A DNA stretch of 64,000 bases from Sphingomonas sp. UBA978 (GTDB lineage: Bacteria; Pseudomonadota; Alphaproteobacteria; Sphingomonadales; Sphingomonadaceae), in contig NZ_DBBS01000007.1 in NCBI RefSeq assembly GCF_002292295.1, positions 14,874-78,873 of the forward strand, written 5' to 3'. Positions within the stretch are counted from its first letter, which is position 1. The number at the start of each line of letters is the position of its first letter. Shown piece by piece: positions 1-9,166 of this stretch. A program made the translations under genes and the position numbers. The notes under the pieces are model-generated. The model saw only the letters and a list, made by a program, of their open reading frames with translations. It did no database searches and was not told the origin of the DNA.

Positions 1-876
1 TTCGCCGGGCAGATCTATCTGCCCGCGATCAACTGGCTACTGCTGGTCGGCGTGCTGGTGCTGATCGTGCAGTTCAAGACCTCGTCGGCGATGGCGGCGG
101 CCTATGGCATCGCGGTGACCGGCACGATGGTGGTGACGACCTTGCTCGGCTATCTCGTCGCGCGGCACGTCTGGCATTGGGGACGGCCGCTGGCGCTGGC
201 GGCGATCCTGCCGTTCCTGTGCCTCGATCTCGTCTTCTTCGGCGCCAACATCCTGCGCGTCGTCGAGGGCGGCTGGGTGCCGCTGGTCATCGCCGCGGCG
301 ATCGGCCTGCTGATCTACACCTGGGTGCGCGGCAAGGGCATCGTGCGCGCGTTCGAGGCGCGGCAGAGCATCCCGCTCGCCGACCTTGCCGTGGCGCTGG
401 CGAAGCGTCCGCCCGAGCGGGTTCCTGGGACTGCGGTGTTCCTGACCGCCAATCCGCGATCGGCGCCGGGGGCGCTGCTCCACAACCTCAAGCACAACAA
501 GGTGCTGCACGAGCGCAATCTGGTGGTGAGCATCCGCACCACCGACCGGCCCATGGTCGACGCCGAACACCGCCGCACGGTCGAGCGGCTCGACGACAAT
601 TTCGAGAGCGTGGTGCTCAACTACGGCTTCATGGAATCGCCCGACGTGCCGGCCGATCTGGGCGTCGGCGGCAAGACCGAGATGCGCAGCCTCGATGCGA
701 TGAAGACCAGCTTCTTCATCGGGCGCAATACGCTGAAGCCGGAGGCGGATGTGGGGATGCCGTTGTGGCAGGACCGCATCTTCATGTTCATGCAGCGCAA
801 TGCGAGCGATCCGACCGACTTCCTGAAGATCCCGCCGGGGAAGGTGCTGGAGCTGGGCGAGCAGGTGACTGTCTGA
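1..876 (+). CDS. kup: Potassium uptake protein Kup, C-terminal part (5' end outside window)
   Basis: This is the 3' portion, about 291 codons, of a KUP/HAK/KT-type low-affinity K+/H+ symporter of the inner membrane. The frame is open from base 1. The visible part begins inside the last membrane helices (hydrophobic runs with KTSSAMAAAYGIAVTGTM, typical of the family) and ends with the soluble C-terminal domain, including GTAVFLTANP, HNLKHNKVLHERNLV and the terminal FMxRNASDPTDFLKIPPGKVLELG. The family is usually about 620-650 residues, so a little over half is missing on the left. The last 34 codons and the DNA just after the stop are repeated 318 bp downstream. Confidence 0.95.
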   Translation, partial: FAGQIYLPAINWLLLVGVLVLIVQFKTSSAMAAAYGIAVTGTMVVTTLLGYLVARHVWHWGRPLALAAILPFLCLDLVFFGANILRVVEGGWVPLVIAAAIGLLIYTWVRGKGIVRAFEARQSIPLADLAVALAKRPPERVPGTAVFLTANPRSAPGALLHNLKHNKVLHERNLVVSIRTTDRPMVDAEHRRTVERLDDNFESVVLNYGFMESPDVPADLGVGGKTEMRSLDAMKTSFFIGRNTLKPEADVGMPLWQDRIFMFMQRNASDPTDFLKIPPGKVLELGEQVTV

Positions 877-884
877 TCGTTCAC

Positions 885-953
885 GCGAAGACGCGAAGAC
901 GTGAAGAGGTTTTGCGTGCGGAGGCGCAGAGAGCGCGGAGAAGAAGAGGGGCT
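885..953 (+). repeat. Left-arm copy of the GCGAAG-arm intergenic element, directly after kup
   Basis: Starting a few bases after the kup stop is the arm sequence with repeated GCGAAGACGCGAAG followed by GGAGGCGCAGAGAGCGCGGAG. The same arm recurs at 1200-1271 after the duplicated kup end and, in reverse orientation, at 1316-1403. Related arms are found near 4978, 5141, 30279, 30427, 37694 and 37798. This copy has no right arm of its own before the duplicated segment begins. Confidence 0.8.
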
Positions 954-1001
954 TTGGTGGTCCTGCCGAGAGGTGGATCGGCGTTGCTGCAGTTCTGGTT
1001 C

Positions 1002-1079
1002 CGTCGTTGCGAGCGCAGCGAAGCCATTCAGAGTCGAACCAGGACGCCCTGGATGGCTTCGCTGCGCTCGCAATGACGG
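1002..1079. repeat. REP-like palindrome (CGTTGCGAGCGCAGCGAAG type)
   Basis: An imperfect long palindrome: the left arm reads GTTGCGAGCGCAGCGAAGCC and the right arm GGCTTCGCTGCGCTCGCAAT, with a smaller inner inverted repeat CCAGGACGCCCTGG. The same repeat type is present at 11805-11887. Such TCATTGCGAGCG palindromes are dispersed in many alphaproteobacterial genomes. Here it sits between the two kup 3' ends. Confidence 0.85.
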
Positions 1080-1092
1080 TTCTTCCATCGGT

Positions 1093-1194
1093 CGCATCTT
1101 CATGTTCATGCCGCGCAATGCGAGCGACCCGACCGACATCCTGAAGATCCCGCCGGGGAAGGTGCTGGAGCTGGGCGAGCAGGTGATGGTGTGA
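1093..1194 (+). pseudogene. Duplicated 3' end of kup
   Basis: This stretch repeats the last 34 codons of kup (775-876) in the same orientation at an offset of 318 bp, including the stop codon. The deduced peptide differs from the true C-terminus at only a few residues (Q to P, F to I, T to M), and the homology runs on into the downstream arm repeat (954 bases of kup-side DNA end at 953, the copy at 1271). There is no start codon or ribosome site of its own, so it is a gene-end relic rather than a gene. Confidence 0.9.
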
Positions 1195-1196
1195 TC

Positions 1197-1403
1197 GTTC
1201 GCGCGAAGACGCGAAGACGCGAAGAGGGTTTGCGCGCGGAGGCGCAGAGAGCGCGGAGAAGAAGAGGGGCTGCGCAGCGGCTGTCATCATTCACATCGAG
1301 CAGTGGATTGAAGCTGCCGCAGGCCCTTCTCTGCGTCCTCCGCGCCTCTGCGCGCAAAAGCCTTCTCTCTTCGTGTCTTTGCGGCTTCGCGTGAATCAAC
1401 TTT
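1197..1403. repeat. GCGAAG-arm inverted-repeat element
   Basis: The left arm at 1200-1271 carries GCGAAGACGCGAAGACGCGAAG and GGAGGCGCAGAGAGCGCGGAG. The right arm at 1316-1403 is its imperfect reverse complement (CTCTGCGTCCTCCGCGCCTC, then TTCGTGTCTTTGCGGCTTCG). The arms could fold into a hairpin of over 60 bp around a spacer of roughly 45 bp. The element fills the gap between the kup copy and the convergent helicase gene. With the other repeats it accounts for the whole 877-1416 intergenic stretch. Confidence 0.8.
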
Positions 1404-1416
1404 CCTTGTCAGGCGG

Positions 1417-3825
1417 CTAGTCGAGGGTCATCGCTTCGGCGGCCAGCGCTTCCGCTTCGATCAGGAGGTGGTCGTCGGCGCTGCCGGTCGAGACCTTCTC
1501 GCGGCCGATGAGGGTCAGGACGGGGACGGCGAGCGGCGTCACCCGGTCGAGGTCGACGTGGAGCATCGTTTCGGCGGCGCGGTCGAGCAGGCCGGCGAGG
1601 CGGCCGACATCGGTCATGCGGGCGCGGGCGTCGTCCCATGCGGCCTGCAGCAGCAGGTGGGAGGGTTCGTATTTGCGCAGCACGTCGTAGATCAGGTCGG
1701 TCGAGAAGGTGACCTGTCGCCCGGTCTTGCGCTTGCCGGGGTGCTGGCGTTCGACGAGGCCGCCGATCACCGCGACCTCGCGGAAGGCGCGCTTGAGCAG
1801 GTGCGATTGCTGCACCCAGTCGACGAATTCATGTTCGAGGATGTCGGGGCTGAACAGCGCCGCGGGGTCGGTGATCTTGTCGATTCCGTAGACCGCGAGC
1901 GCATAATCGTTGGCGACGAAGCCCAGCGGTTTGAGCCCCTCCGCCTCCATGCGGCGGGTGATGAGCATGCCGAGCGACTGATGCGCGTTCCACCCTTCGA
2001 AGCTGTAGGCGACCATGTAATGGCGGCCTTCGCGCGGGAAGGTTTCGACCAGCAGCTGGCCGGGACGGGGGAGGGCGGAGCGCTTCGCCTGGAATTCGAG
2101 CCATTCGCGCACGTCGTCGGGGAAGCGCGCCCACTGTCCGGGCTCTGCAAGGAAGCCGCGAACGCGATCGGCGAGGTTGGTCGACAGCGGCATCCGCGAT
2201 CCGCCGTAGGTCGGGATGCGCGCCGGTTTCGACGAGGCGCGGACGATGAGGTCCTCGGTGTCGATCTTCTGCACCTCGCAACTCAGGCCGGCGAAGAAGA
2301 AGGTGTCGCCGGGGGAGAGCTGGGCGGCGAAGCCTTCCTCGACCTTGCCCAGGGCGCGGCCGTTGCGGAATCGGACGTTGAGCATTGTCGATTCGACGAT
2401 GATGCCGGCGTTGAGGCGGTGCTGCGTCACGAATTTGGGGTGGCTGACCCGCCACAGGCCGTCCGCCTCCTGCGTCAGCCGCTTGAACCGGTCATAGGCC
2501 TTGAGGCTGTAACCGCCGTCGCGGATGAAGCCGAGGACGCGGTCGAACGTCTCGGCGGTGAGCGCGGAATAGGGCAGGGCGGAGCGCACCTCGTCGAGCA
2601 GGGCGGCTTGATCGAAGGGCGCGGCGCAGGCCATCGCCATGACGTGCTGCGCGAGCACGTCGAGCGCGCCGGGGCGAAACAGGTCGGGATCGAGCTCGCC
2701 CGCCTCGACCGCGTCGAGCGCGGCGCGCGCCTCCAGATATTCGAAACGGTTGCCGGGGACCACGATCGCCTCCGACGCCTCGTCGAGTCGATGGTTGGCG
2801 CGGCCGATCCGCTGGAGCAGGCGCGAGGAACCCTTGGGCGCGCCCATCTGGATGACGCAATCGACGTCGCCCCAGTCGACGCCGAGGTCGAGGCTGGCGG
2901 TGGCGACGAGCGCGCGCAGCCGGCCGGAGGCCATCGCGCCTTCGACCTTGCGGCGCGCCTCCAGCGCGAGGCTGCCGTGGTGGACGCCGATCGGGAGCGA
3001 CAGCGTGTTCACCTTCCACAGGTCCTGGAAGATCAGCTCGGCGAGGCTGCGGGTGTTGCAGAAGATGATCGAGGTCCTGTGCGTCTCGATCTCCGCCATC
3101 ACCTGTTCGGCGGCGTAGCGCCCGGAATGGCCCGACCAGGGCACGCGGCCCTCGGGCAGCAGGATCGCGATGTTCGGATCGGCGCCCGCCTCGCCCTGCA
3201 CCATCGCGACCTGATCGATGTCGCCGTCGGGGGCGAGCCAGGCGCGATAGCCGTCGCTGTCGGCAACCGTGGCGGAGAGCGCGACGCGGCGCAGGCCGGG
3301 GCTGATCCGCTGGAGCCGCGCCATGCACAGCGAGAGCAGGTCGCCGCGCTTGCCGGTGGCGAAGGCATGGACCTCGTCGACGACGATCGTCCGCAACCCT
3401 TCGAACATGGTGACGCTGTCGGGATAGCTGAGCAGCAGCGACAGCGATTCGGGCGTGGTCAGCAGGATCTGCGGCGGCCGGACGCGCTGGCGCGCCTTGC
3501 GATCCGATGGCGTGTCGCCGGTGCGCGTTTCGACGCGCAGCGTGAGGCCCATCTCGTCGATCGGGGTGACGAGGTTGCGCTGGATGTCGACCGCGAGCGC
3601 CTTCAGCGGCGAGACGTAGAGCGTGTGGAGGCCCTCGGTCGGGGCCTCGATCAATTCGGTCAGCGTCGGCAGGAAGCCGGCGAGCGTCTTGCCCGCGCCG
3701 GTGGTGGCGACGAGCAAGGCGTGCCGACCGGCGCGGCCTTCGCGGAGCATGTCGAGCTGGTGGCGGCGCGGTCGCCAGCCGCGGGCGGCGAACCAGTCGG
3801 CGAGGGGTGGGGGGAGATCGGTCAT
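1417..3825 (-). CDS. Ligase-associated DEXH-box helicase (Lhr family)
   Basis: An 802-residue superfamily 2 helicase of the ligase-associated Lhr type, thought to act in DNA repair with an ATP-dependent ligase and an MBL-fold exonuclease. Visible motifs: Walker A TTGAGKT (41-47), TTPES (123-127), DEVH (150-153), SAT (184-186) and motif VI QRIGRANHR (338-346). The long C-terminal half fits the Lhr-core winged-helix and accessory domains. It is transcribed away from the exonuclease gene at 3957. Their shared 131-bp spacer is mostly a palindromic repeat, which forms part of this gene's leader. The ligase is 9.5 kb away at 13352-14968. Confidence 0.92.
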   Translation of the reverse strand: MTDLPPPLADWFAARGWRPRRHQLDMLREGRAGRHALLVATTGAGKTLAGFLPTLTELIEAPTEGLHTLYVSPLKALAVDIQRNLVTPIDEMGLTLRVETRTGDTPSDRKARQRVRPPQILLTTPESLSLLLSYPDSVTMFEGLRTIVVDEVHAFATGKRGDLLSLCMARLQRISPGLRRVALSATVADSDGYRAWLAPDGDIDQVAMVQGEAGADPNIAILLPEGRVPWSGHSGRYAAEQVMAEIETHRTSIIFCNTRSLAELIFQDLWKVNTLSLPIGVHHGSLALEARRKVEGAMASGRLRALVATASLDLGVDWGDVDCVIQMGAPKGSSRLLQRIGRANHRLDEASEAIVVPGNRFEYLEARAALDAVEAGELDPDLFRPGALDVLAQHVMAMACAAPFDQAALLDEVRSALPYSALTAETFDRVLGFIRDGGYSLKAYDRFKRLTQEADGLWRVSHPKFVTQHRLNAGIIVESTMLNVRFRNGRALGKVEEGFAAQLSPGDTFFFAGLSCEVQKIDTEDLIVRASSKPARIPTYGGSRMPLSTNLADRVRGFLAEPGQWARFPDDVREWLEFQAKRSALPRPGQLLVETFPREGRHYMVAYSFEGWNAHQSLGMLITRRMEAEGLKPLGFVANDYALAVYGIDKITDPAALFSPDILEHEFVDWVQQSHLLKRAFREVAVIGGLVERQHPGKRKTGRQVTFSTDLIYDVLRKYEPSHLLLQAAWDDARARMTDVGRLAGLLDRAAETMLHVDLDRVTPLAVPVLTLIGREKVSTGSADDHLLIEAEALAAEAMTLD

Positions 3826-3831
3826 GCGTCG

Positions 3832-3920
3832 TCACCCTCACCCCGCGGCAATGCTGCCGCCTTGCCCCTCGCCCGATGGGAGAGGGGAAGAGCGCCGGCG
3901 GCGCGAAGGGGTGAGGGTGA
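3832..3920. repeat. CCTCACCC / GGGAGAGGGG palindromic repeat in a divergent promoter region
   Basis: The outer arms TCACCCTCACCCC and GGGGTGAGGGTGA are exact inverted repeats. Inside lie GCGGCAATGCTGCCGC and the inner stem CCCCTCGCCCGATGGGAGAGGGG. Related repeats occur at 7485-7625 and 40322-40365. The element takes up most of the space between the divergent helicase and exonuclease genes, so it must lie within or beside both promoters. Confidence 0.85.
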
Positions 3921-3956
3921 ACGGGAACCGACCAGCATCCCAACCATATAGGTAGC

Positions 3957-4955
3957 ATGGCACGATTGGGCGACTGGCTGGAACCGCATCCGCACGGCAT
4001 CTATGTGAAGCCCGCCGACGCGTGGATCGACCCGTCGGAGCCCGAGGCGCGCGCGCTGGTGACGCATGGCCATGCCGATCATGCCCGCGGCGGCCATGGC
4101 GCGGTATGGGCGACGCCCGAGACGCTGGCGATCATGGATGCGCGCTATGGCGAGCAGGCGGGCCATCCGGTCGGCTATGGCGAGGCGATGCGGATGGGCG
4201 ACGTGACGGTCGGCTTCGTGCCGGCGGGCCATGTGCTGGGATCGGCACAGATCGTGCTCGACTATCGCGACGAGCGCGTGGTGGTGTCGGGCGACTATAA
4301 GCGGCGGCCGGACCCGACCTGCGCGCCGTTCGAGCCGGTGAAATGCGACGTGTTCGTGACCGAGGCGACCTTTGCCTTGCCGGTGTTCCGGCATCCGGAC
4401 ACGGGAGACGAGATCGACAAGCTGATCGCGCGGCTGCACGCCAATCCCGATCGCTGCGTGCTGGTCGGCGCCTATGCCCTGGGCAAGGCGCAGCGGGTGA
4501 TCGCGGAACTGCGCGCACGGGGGCATGAGGCGCCGATCTATATCCATGGCGCGTTGCAGCGTCTGTGCGACCTCTATGCCGAACATGGCGTGCGGCTGGG
4601 CGAGCTGTTGCCGGTGGCGGAGGCGAAGAAGGCGGACATGGCGGGGCATGTCGTGATGTGCCCGCCCGGCGCGCTCAACGACCGCTGGTCGCGGCGACTG
4701 CCCGACCCGATCACCGCAATGGCGAGCGGGTGGATGCGGGTGCGGCAACGGGCGCGGCAGAAGAACGTCGAGCTGCCGCTGATCCTGTCCGATCATGCCG
4801 ACTGGGACGAACTGACCGACACGCTGTCGGAGATCGCGCCCAGGGAGGTGTGGGTGACGCACGGGCGCGAGGAGGCGCTGGTCCACTGGTGCATGACCCG
4901 CCAGATCAAGGCGCGCGCGCTGGCGCTGGTGGGGTTCGAGGATGAGGACGATTGA
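3957..4955 (+). CDS. Ligase-associated DNA exonuclease (MBL fold)
   Basis: A 332-residue metallo-beta-lactamase/beta-CASP-type nuclease of the family encoded with bacterial ATP-dependent ligases and Lhr helicases, probably trimming DNA ends during repair. The zinc-binding motif THGHADHARGG is at 36-46, a further metal-ligand region follows (GHVLGSAQ, VSGDYKRRPD), and the C-terminal part has SDHADWDEL and VTHGREEALV. The start is the first ATG after AGG in TAGGTAGC. It is divergent from the DEXH helicase, and the two are presumably co-regulated through the repeat-filled spacer. Confidence 0.92.
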   Translation: MARLGDWLEPHPHGIYVKPADAWIDPSEPEARALVTHGHADHARGGHGAVWATPETLAIMDARYGEQAGHPVGYGEAMRMGDVTVGFVPAGHVLGSAQIVLDYRDERVVVSGDYKRRPDPTCAPFEPVKCDVFVTEATFALPVFRHPDTGDEIDKLIARLHANPDRCVLVGAYALGKAQRVIAELRARGHEAPIYIHGALQRLCDLYAEHGVRLGELLPVAEAKKADMAGHVVMCPPGALNDRWSRRLPDPITAMASGWMRVRQRARQKNVELPLILSDHADWDELTDTLSEIAPREVWVTHGREEALVHWCMTRQIKARALALVGFEDEDD

Positions 4956-4976
4956 GGGGGGAGCCCGGGGAGTGAT

Positions 4977-5176
4977 GGATTCACGCGAAGGCGCGAAGAC
5001 GCAAAGATGTGGTGCGCGCGGAGGCGCGGAGAACGCGGAGGACGGGCGGGTTTGCCGCTGCCGCCTCGGACGATAACTGATGGGAATGGGCAGGGCCGCT
5101 GCGTGGACGCAGTTTTTTTTAGCGCGTACGCGCGATCACCTTTTCTTCGCGCCTTTGCGTCTTCGCGAGGATCAAT
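4977..5176. repeat. GCGAAG-arm inverted-repeat element
   Basis: Left arm 4978-5009 (TTCACGCGAAGGCGCGAAG) and right arm 5141-5176 (TTCGCGCCTTTGCGTCTTCG) are imperfect reverse complements. The GGAGGCGCGGAG part is present only on the left, at about 5020-5045. The right arm begins at the stop codon of the phosphatase-family gene that ends at 5172. A run of eight T (5111-5118) lies in the centre. The element separates two convergent genes and may act as a bidirectional transcription end. Confidence 0.8.
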
Positions 5177-6004
5177 TCTCTTCGAAGCCGAGCTTGGCCA
5201 CCACCGGGAAATGGTCGGAGGGATAGCGCGCGCCATCGTGGCTGGTGATCGTTTCCACGGTCAGCGGGCGGAAGCCGCGGGTGAGGATCCAGTCGATGCG
5301 GCGGTCGGGCGTGCCGGTGAAGTCGTGGAAGGTGAGGGCCGGGCCCTGCGGGGCGGCGACCGCCTGCCACACGTCCTGCAGCGATGCCGTCAGCGTGGCG
5401 TGGGTCGGGGTGTCGGGGGTGGTGTTGAAGTCGCCGGTCAGCACGACCGGGTCCGTGCCGGCAATGGCGGGCAGGCGCGCGACGATCAGGCGGGCGGCCT
5501 TTTCGCGGGCGGGTTCGTCCTCGGCGCGATAGGGGAAATGGGTGTCGAGCAGGACGAAGCGGCGGCCGTCGCGTGTCCGGAAGCGGCCCCATGTGACCAT
5601 GCGCGGCAGCGGGTGGCCCCAGCTGATGCTGCCGGGCACGTCGGGCGTGTCGGACAGCCAGAAATCGCCCTGTGCGAGCAGCGTCAGCCGGTCGGGGCGG
5701 TAGAAGATGCCCATATGCTCGTCGCCATGGCCGCCACGCCGGTCGCGGCCGAACCAGCGATAGCGGGGCAGCGCGCGGACGATGTCGTCGCCCTGGCTCC
5801 GGAACAGCTCCTGCGTCCCGAACAGGTCGGGATCGGCGGCGGCGACGGTTTGCGCGAACAGCGCGCGGCGGTTGGGCCAGACGTTGGCGCCGTCGCCCGG
5901 ATTGGGCAGGCGTACGTTGAAGGTCATGACGGTCAGCGTCGCGGGCTTCGCCGCGCCGGTCAGCGCCAGCGCGGCGAGGGCGGCGAGCGTGGTGCGGCGG
6001 GAAA

Positions 6005-6008
<4 letters not shown>
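5172..6008 (-). CDS. Exported endonuclease/exonuclease/phosphatase family protein
   Basis: A 278-residue DNase I-like (EEP) fold protein. The N-terminus SRRTTLAALAALALTGAA looks like a Tat or Sec signal, so the enzyme is probably periplasmic. Family motifs seen: TFNVRLPN (29-36), the QE pair in FGTQELF, TGDFNTTPDTP and the C-terminal SDHFPVV with the catalytic Asp-His. The substrate cannot be told from sequence; relatives act on phosphodiesters of nucleic acids, lipids or sugars. Its ATG overlaps the rpoN stop codon as ATGA, so it is the last gene of the lpt-rpoN transcription unit. Confidence 0.88.
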
Positions 6009-7483
<1,475 letters not shown>

Positions 7484-7484
7484 A

Positions 7485-7625
7485 TGCCCCTCTCCCGACG
7501 GGAGAGGGAGGGAGCCACAGAAAGCGGCGGACGGGTGAGGGGCGATACGGACAGTGCGTCGCACCTGCCCTCACCCCGCGCCCCTCCGGGGCTTGCCCCT
7601 CTCCCGGTGGGAGAGGGGTGGAAGG
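7485..7625. repeat. Two CCCTCTCCC / GGGAGAGGG palindromic repeats between lptB and rpoN
   Basis: Two units are seen in opposite orientation. One contains CCCTCTCCCGACGGGAGAGGG and GGGTGAGGGG (7487-7540). The other contains CCCTCACCCCGCGCCCC and CCCCTCTCCCGGTGGGAGAGGGG (7570-7617). They are related to the repeats at 3832 and 40322. The rpoN-proximal unit abuts the TTG start and supplies the purine-rich ribosome-binding sequence. Confidence 0.85.
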
Positions 7626-7645
7626 CGAAGTCTTTCCGCATCACT

Positions 7646-8425
7646 CTACAGCGAGAAGCCCTCGCCGAGGTACAGGCGGCGGACGTTGGCGTCGGCGACC
7701 AGTTCCTCGGGGCTGCCCGCGAAGAGCACGCGGCCATCGTAGATGATGTAGGCGCGGTCGACGATGTCGAGCGTTTCGCGGACGTTGTGATCGGTGATGA
7801 GTACGCCGATGTCGCGGCGCTTGAGGTCCTTCACCAGATCGCGGATGTCGGCGATCGAGATCGGGTCGATGCCGGCGAAGGGTTCGTCGAGCAGCATGAT
7901 CGACGGATCCGCGGCGAGCGCGCGGGCGATCTCGGCGCGGCGGCGCTCGCCGCCCGACAGCGCCATCGCCGGCGAGGCGCGCAGGCGGGTAAGGCCGAAT
8001 TCGTCGAGCAGCTTGTCGAGCTTTGCGGGCCGTGCCGCCGCATCGGGTTCGGACAGTTCGAGCACCGAGGCGATGTTCTTCTCGATCGACAGGCCGCGGA
8101 AGATGCTGGTTTCCTGCGGCAGGTAGCCCAGACCGAGGATCGCGCGGCGATACATCGGCAGTTTGGTGATATCCTCGCCGTCGAGCATGATCCGGCCGGA
8201 ATCGGGCTTCACCAGTCCCATCACCGAGTAGAAGCAGGTCGTCTTGCCGGCGCCGTTGGGGCCGAGCAGGCCGACGACCTCGCCGCGGTCGACCGACACC
8301 GAGACGTCGGTGAGGACGACGCGCTTGTCGTAGGATTTGGCGATCGAGATCGCCTGCAACCCGCGGCTGACCGGCGCTTCGTGAATCGCCTCGGCGGTCT
8401 GCAGGTCGGAAACGGCGGCGTCCAT
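7646..8425 (-). CDS. lptB: LPS export ABC transporter ATP-binding protein LptB
   Basis: A 259-residue ABC ATPase that powers LptFG in lifting lipopolysaccharide out of the inner membrane. Walker A is GPNGAGKT (55-62), the signature is ALSGGERRRAEIARAL, Walker B is IMLLDEPFAGIDP, and the switch His is in LITDHNVRETL, all typical of LptB. The open frame extends 44 codons upstream, but the ATG at 8425 gives the normal length plus a short N-terminal extension and is preferred. It follows lptC and lptA after a 189-bp gap and precedes rpoN. Confidence 0.95.
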   Translation of the reverse strand: MDAAVSDLQTAEAIHEAPVSRGLQAISIAKSYDKRVVLTDVSVSVDRGEVVGLLGPNGAGKTTCFYSVMGLVKPDSGRIMLDGEDITKLPMYRRAILGLGYLPQETSIFRGLSIEKNIASVLELSEPDAAARPAKLDKLLDEFGLTRLRASPAMALSGGERRRAEIARALAADPSIMLLDEPFAGIDPISIADIRDLVKDLKRRDIGVLITDHNVRETLDIVDRAYIIYDGRVLFAGSPEELVADANVRRLYLGEGFSL

Positions 8426-8614
8426 GGGCGTGATGCCTCGCAGCAATGGGTTACCGAAGCCCTGCCTTGGCAGGGTTCGTGCATGTCGGTGCGTCATGGC
8501 GCGCGGGAGGGCGCGAGGGAAGCCCTGTTTCGGTGGATCGTGGCTCCCGTCCGCCACAAAGGGACGTCATCCCCGCTCAGGCGGCGATGACGAGGCGATG
8601 GATTCGGGAAAGGG

Positions 8615-9160
8615 TCAGTCGCGCTTCGGAACGGAGAAGGTGCCGGTGACGCGGCCGCCCGGTGCCGCCGTGGTGGCGCCGCCGGTCGCGCCGCTCGACC
8701 CGCGTACCGACGATCCGTCGATCACGGCGCGGCCGGTATCGAGGTTGATCGTCAGCCGGCCGCCGTTGACGGTGTTGCCGCCCTGCGTCAGCGTCACCGC
8801 ACCGAGCATGGTGATGACGCGGCGGTTGAGATCGTAGATCGCGAACTGGCTCTTGGCGGTCTGGTCCGGCCGGCGGACGGTGACGCCGCCGCTGGCGTCG
8901 AGTCGCGACACCTGCGGATTGCCGCCGACGACCTGCCCGGTATAGCTGACGGTCATCCGCGCGGCGTTGAGCGTCATCTCCGCCTGCTTCACCGACACGC
9001 TGCCCGACAGCACCGCGCGATTCGCCTTGTCCTGCAATTCGATGTTGTCGGCGCCGAAGTCGATCGGCGCGTTCGAATTGTGCGCGGTCTGCGCCGCCAG
9101 CGGCGTGCCGACGGGCAACAGGGCGGTGAACAGCAGGGCGAGGAAAAGGGGCAAGCGCAT
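8615..9160 (-). CDS. lptA: LPS transport periplasmic protein LptA (OstA-like)
   Basis: A 181-residue periplasmic beta-jellyroll protein that forms the bridge carrying LPS between LptC and LptD. It has a cleavable signal (MRLPLFLALLFTALLPVGTPLAAQ), then the OstA core: IDFGADNIELQDKANRAVLSGSVSVKQ and repeated short beta strands. The C-terminal 25 residues are Gly/Ala/Thr-rich and probably unstructured. It begins 6 bp after lptC ends, so the two are in one transcription unit. Confidence 0.92.
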   Translation of the reverse strand: MRLPLFLALLFTALLPVGTPLAAQTAHNSNAPIDFGADNIELQDKANRAVLSGSVSVKQAEMTLNAARMTVSYTGQVVGGNPQVSRLDASGGVTVRRPDQTAKSQFAIYDLNRRVITMLGAVTLTQGGNTVNGGRLTINLDTGRAVIDGSSVRGSSGATGGATTAAPGGRVTGTFSVPKRD

Positions 9161-9166
9161 GATGCG

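Noticed and set aside
901..1194. A 97-codon frame ending in the kup copy
   Set aside because: The first two thirds are translated repeat and palindrome DNA; only the end resembles Kup.
877..1416. Insertion sequence remnants
   Set aside because: No transposase-like frame and no target-site duplication were seen in this or the other repeat-rich gaps; palindromic elements explain the sequence.
1468..3951. A plus-strand open frame of 827 codons antisense to the DEXH helicase
   Set aside because: It is a shadow of the helicase gene in GC-rich DNA: low-complexity Arg/Gly/Ala/Glu composition, no domain, and the opposite strand has complete helicase motifs. Similar long antisense frames over rpoN, M16, clpA, the TonB receptor and others were dropped for the same reason.
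8426..8614. An N-terminal extension of LptB or a small gene between lptB and lptA
   Set aside because: The upstream frame does not look like LptB, includes a CCCTGCCTTGGCAGGG hairpin, and the ATG at 8425 gives the usual protein length.
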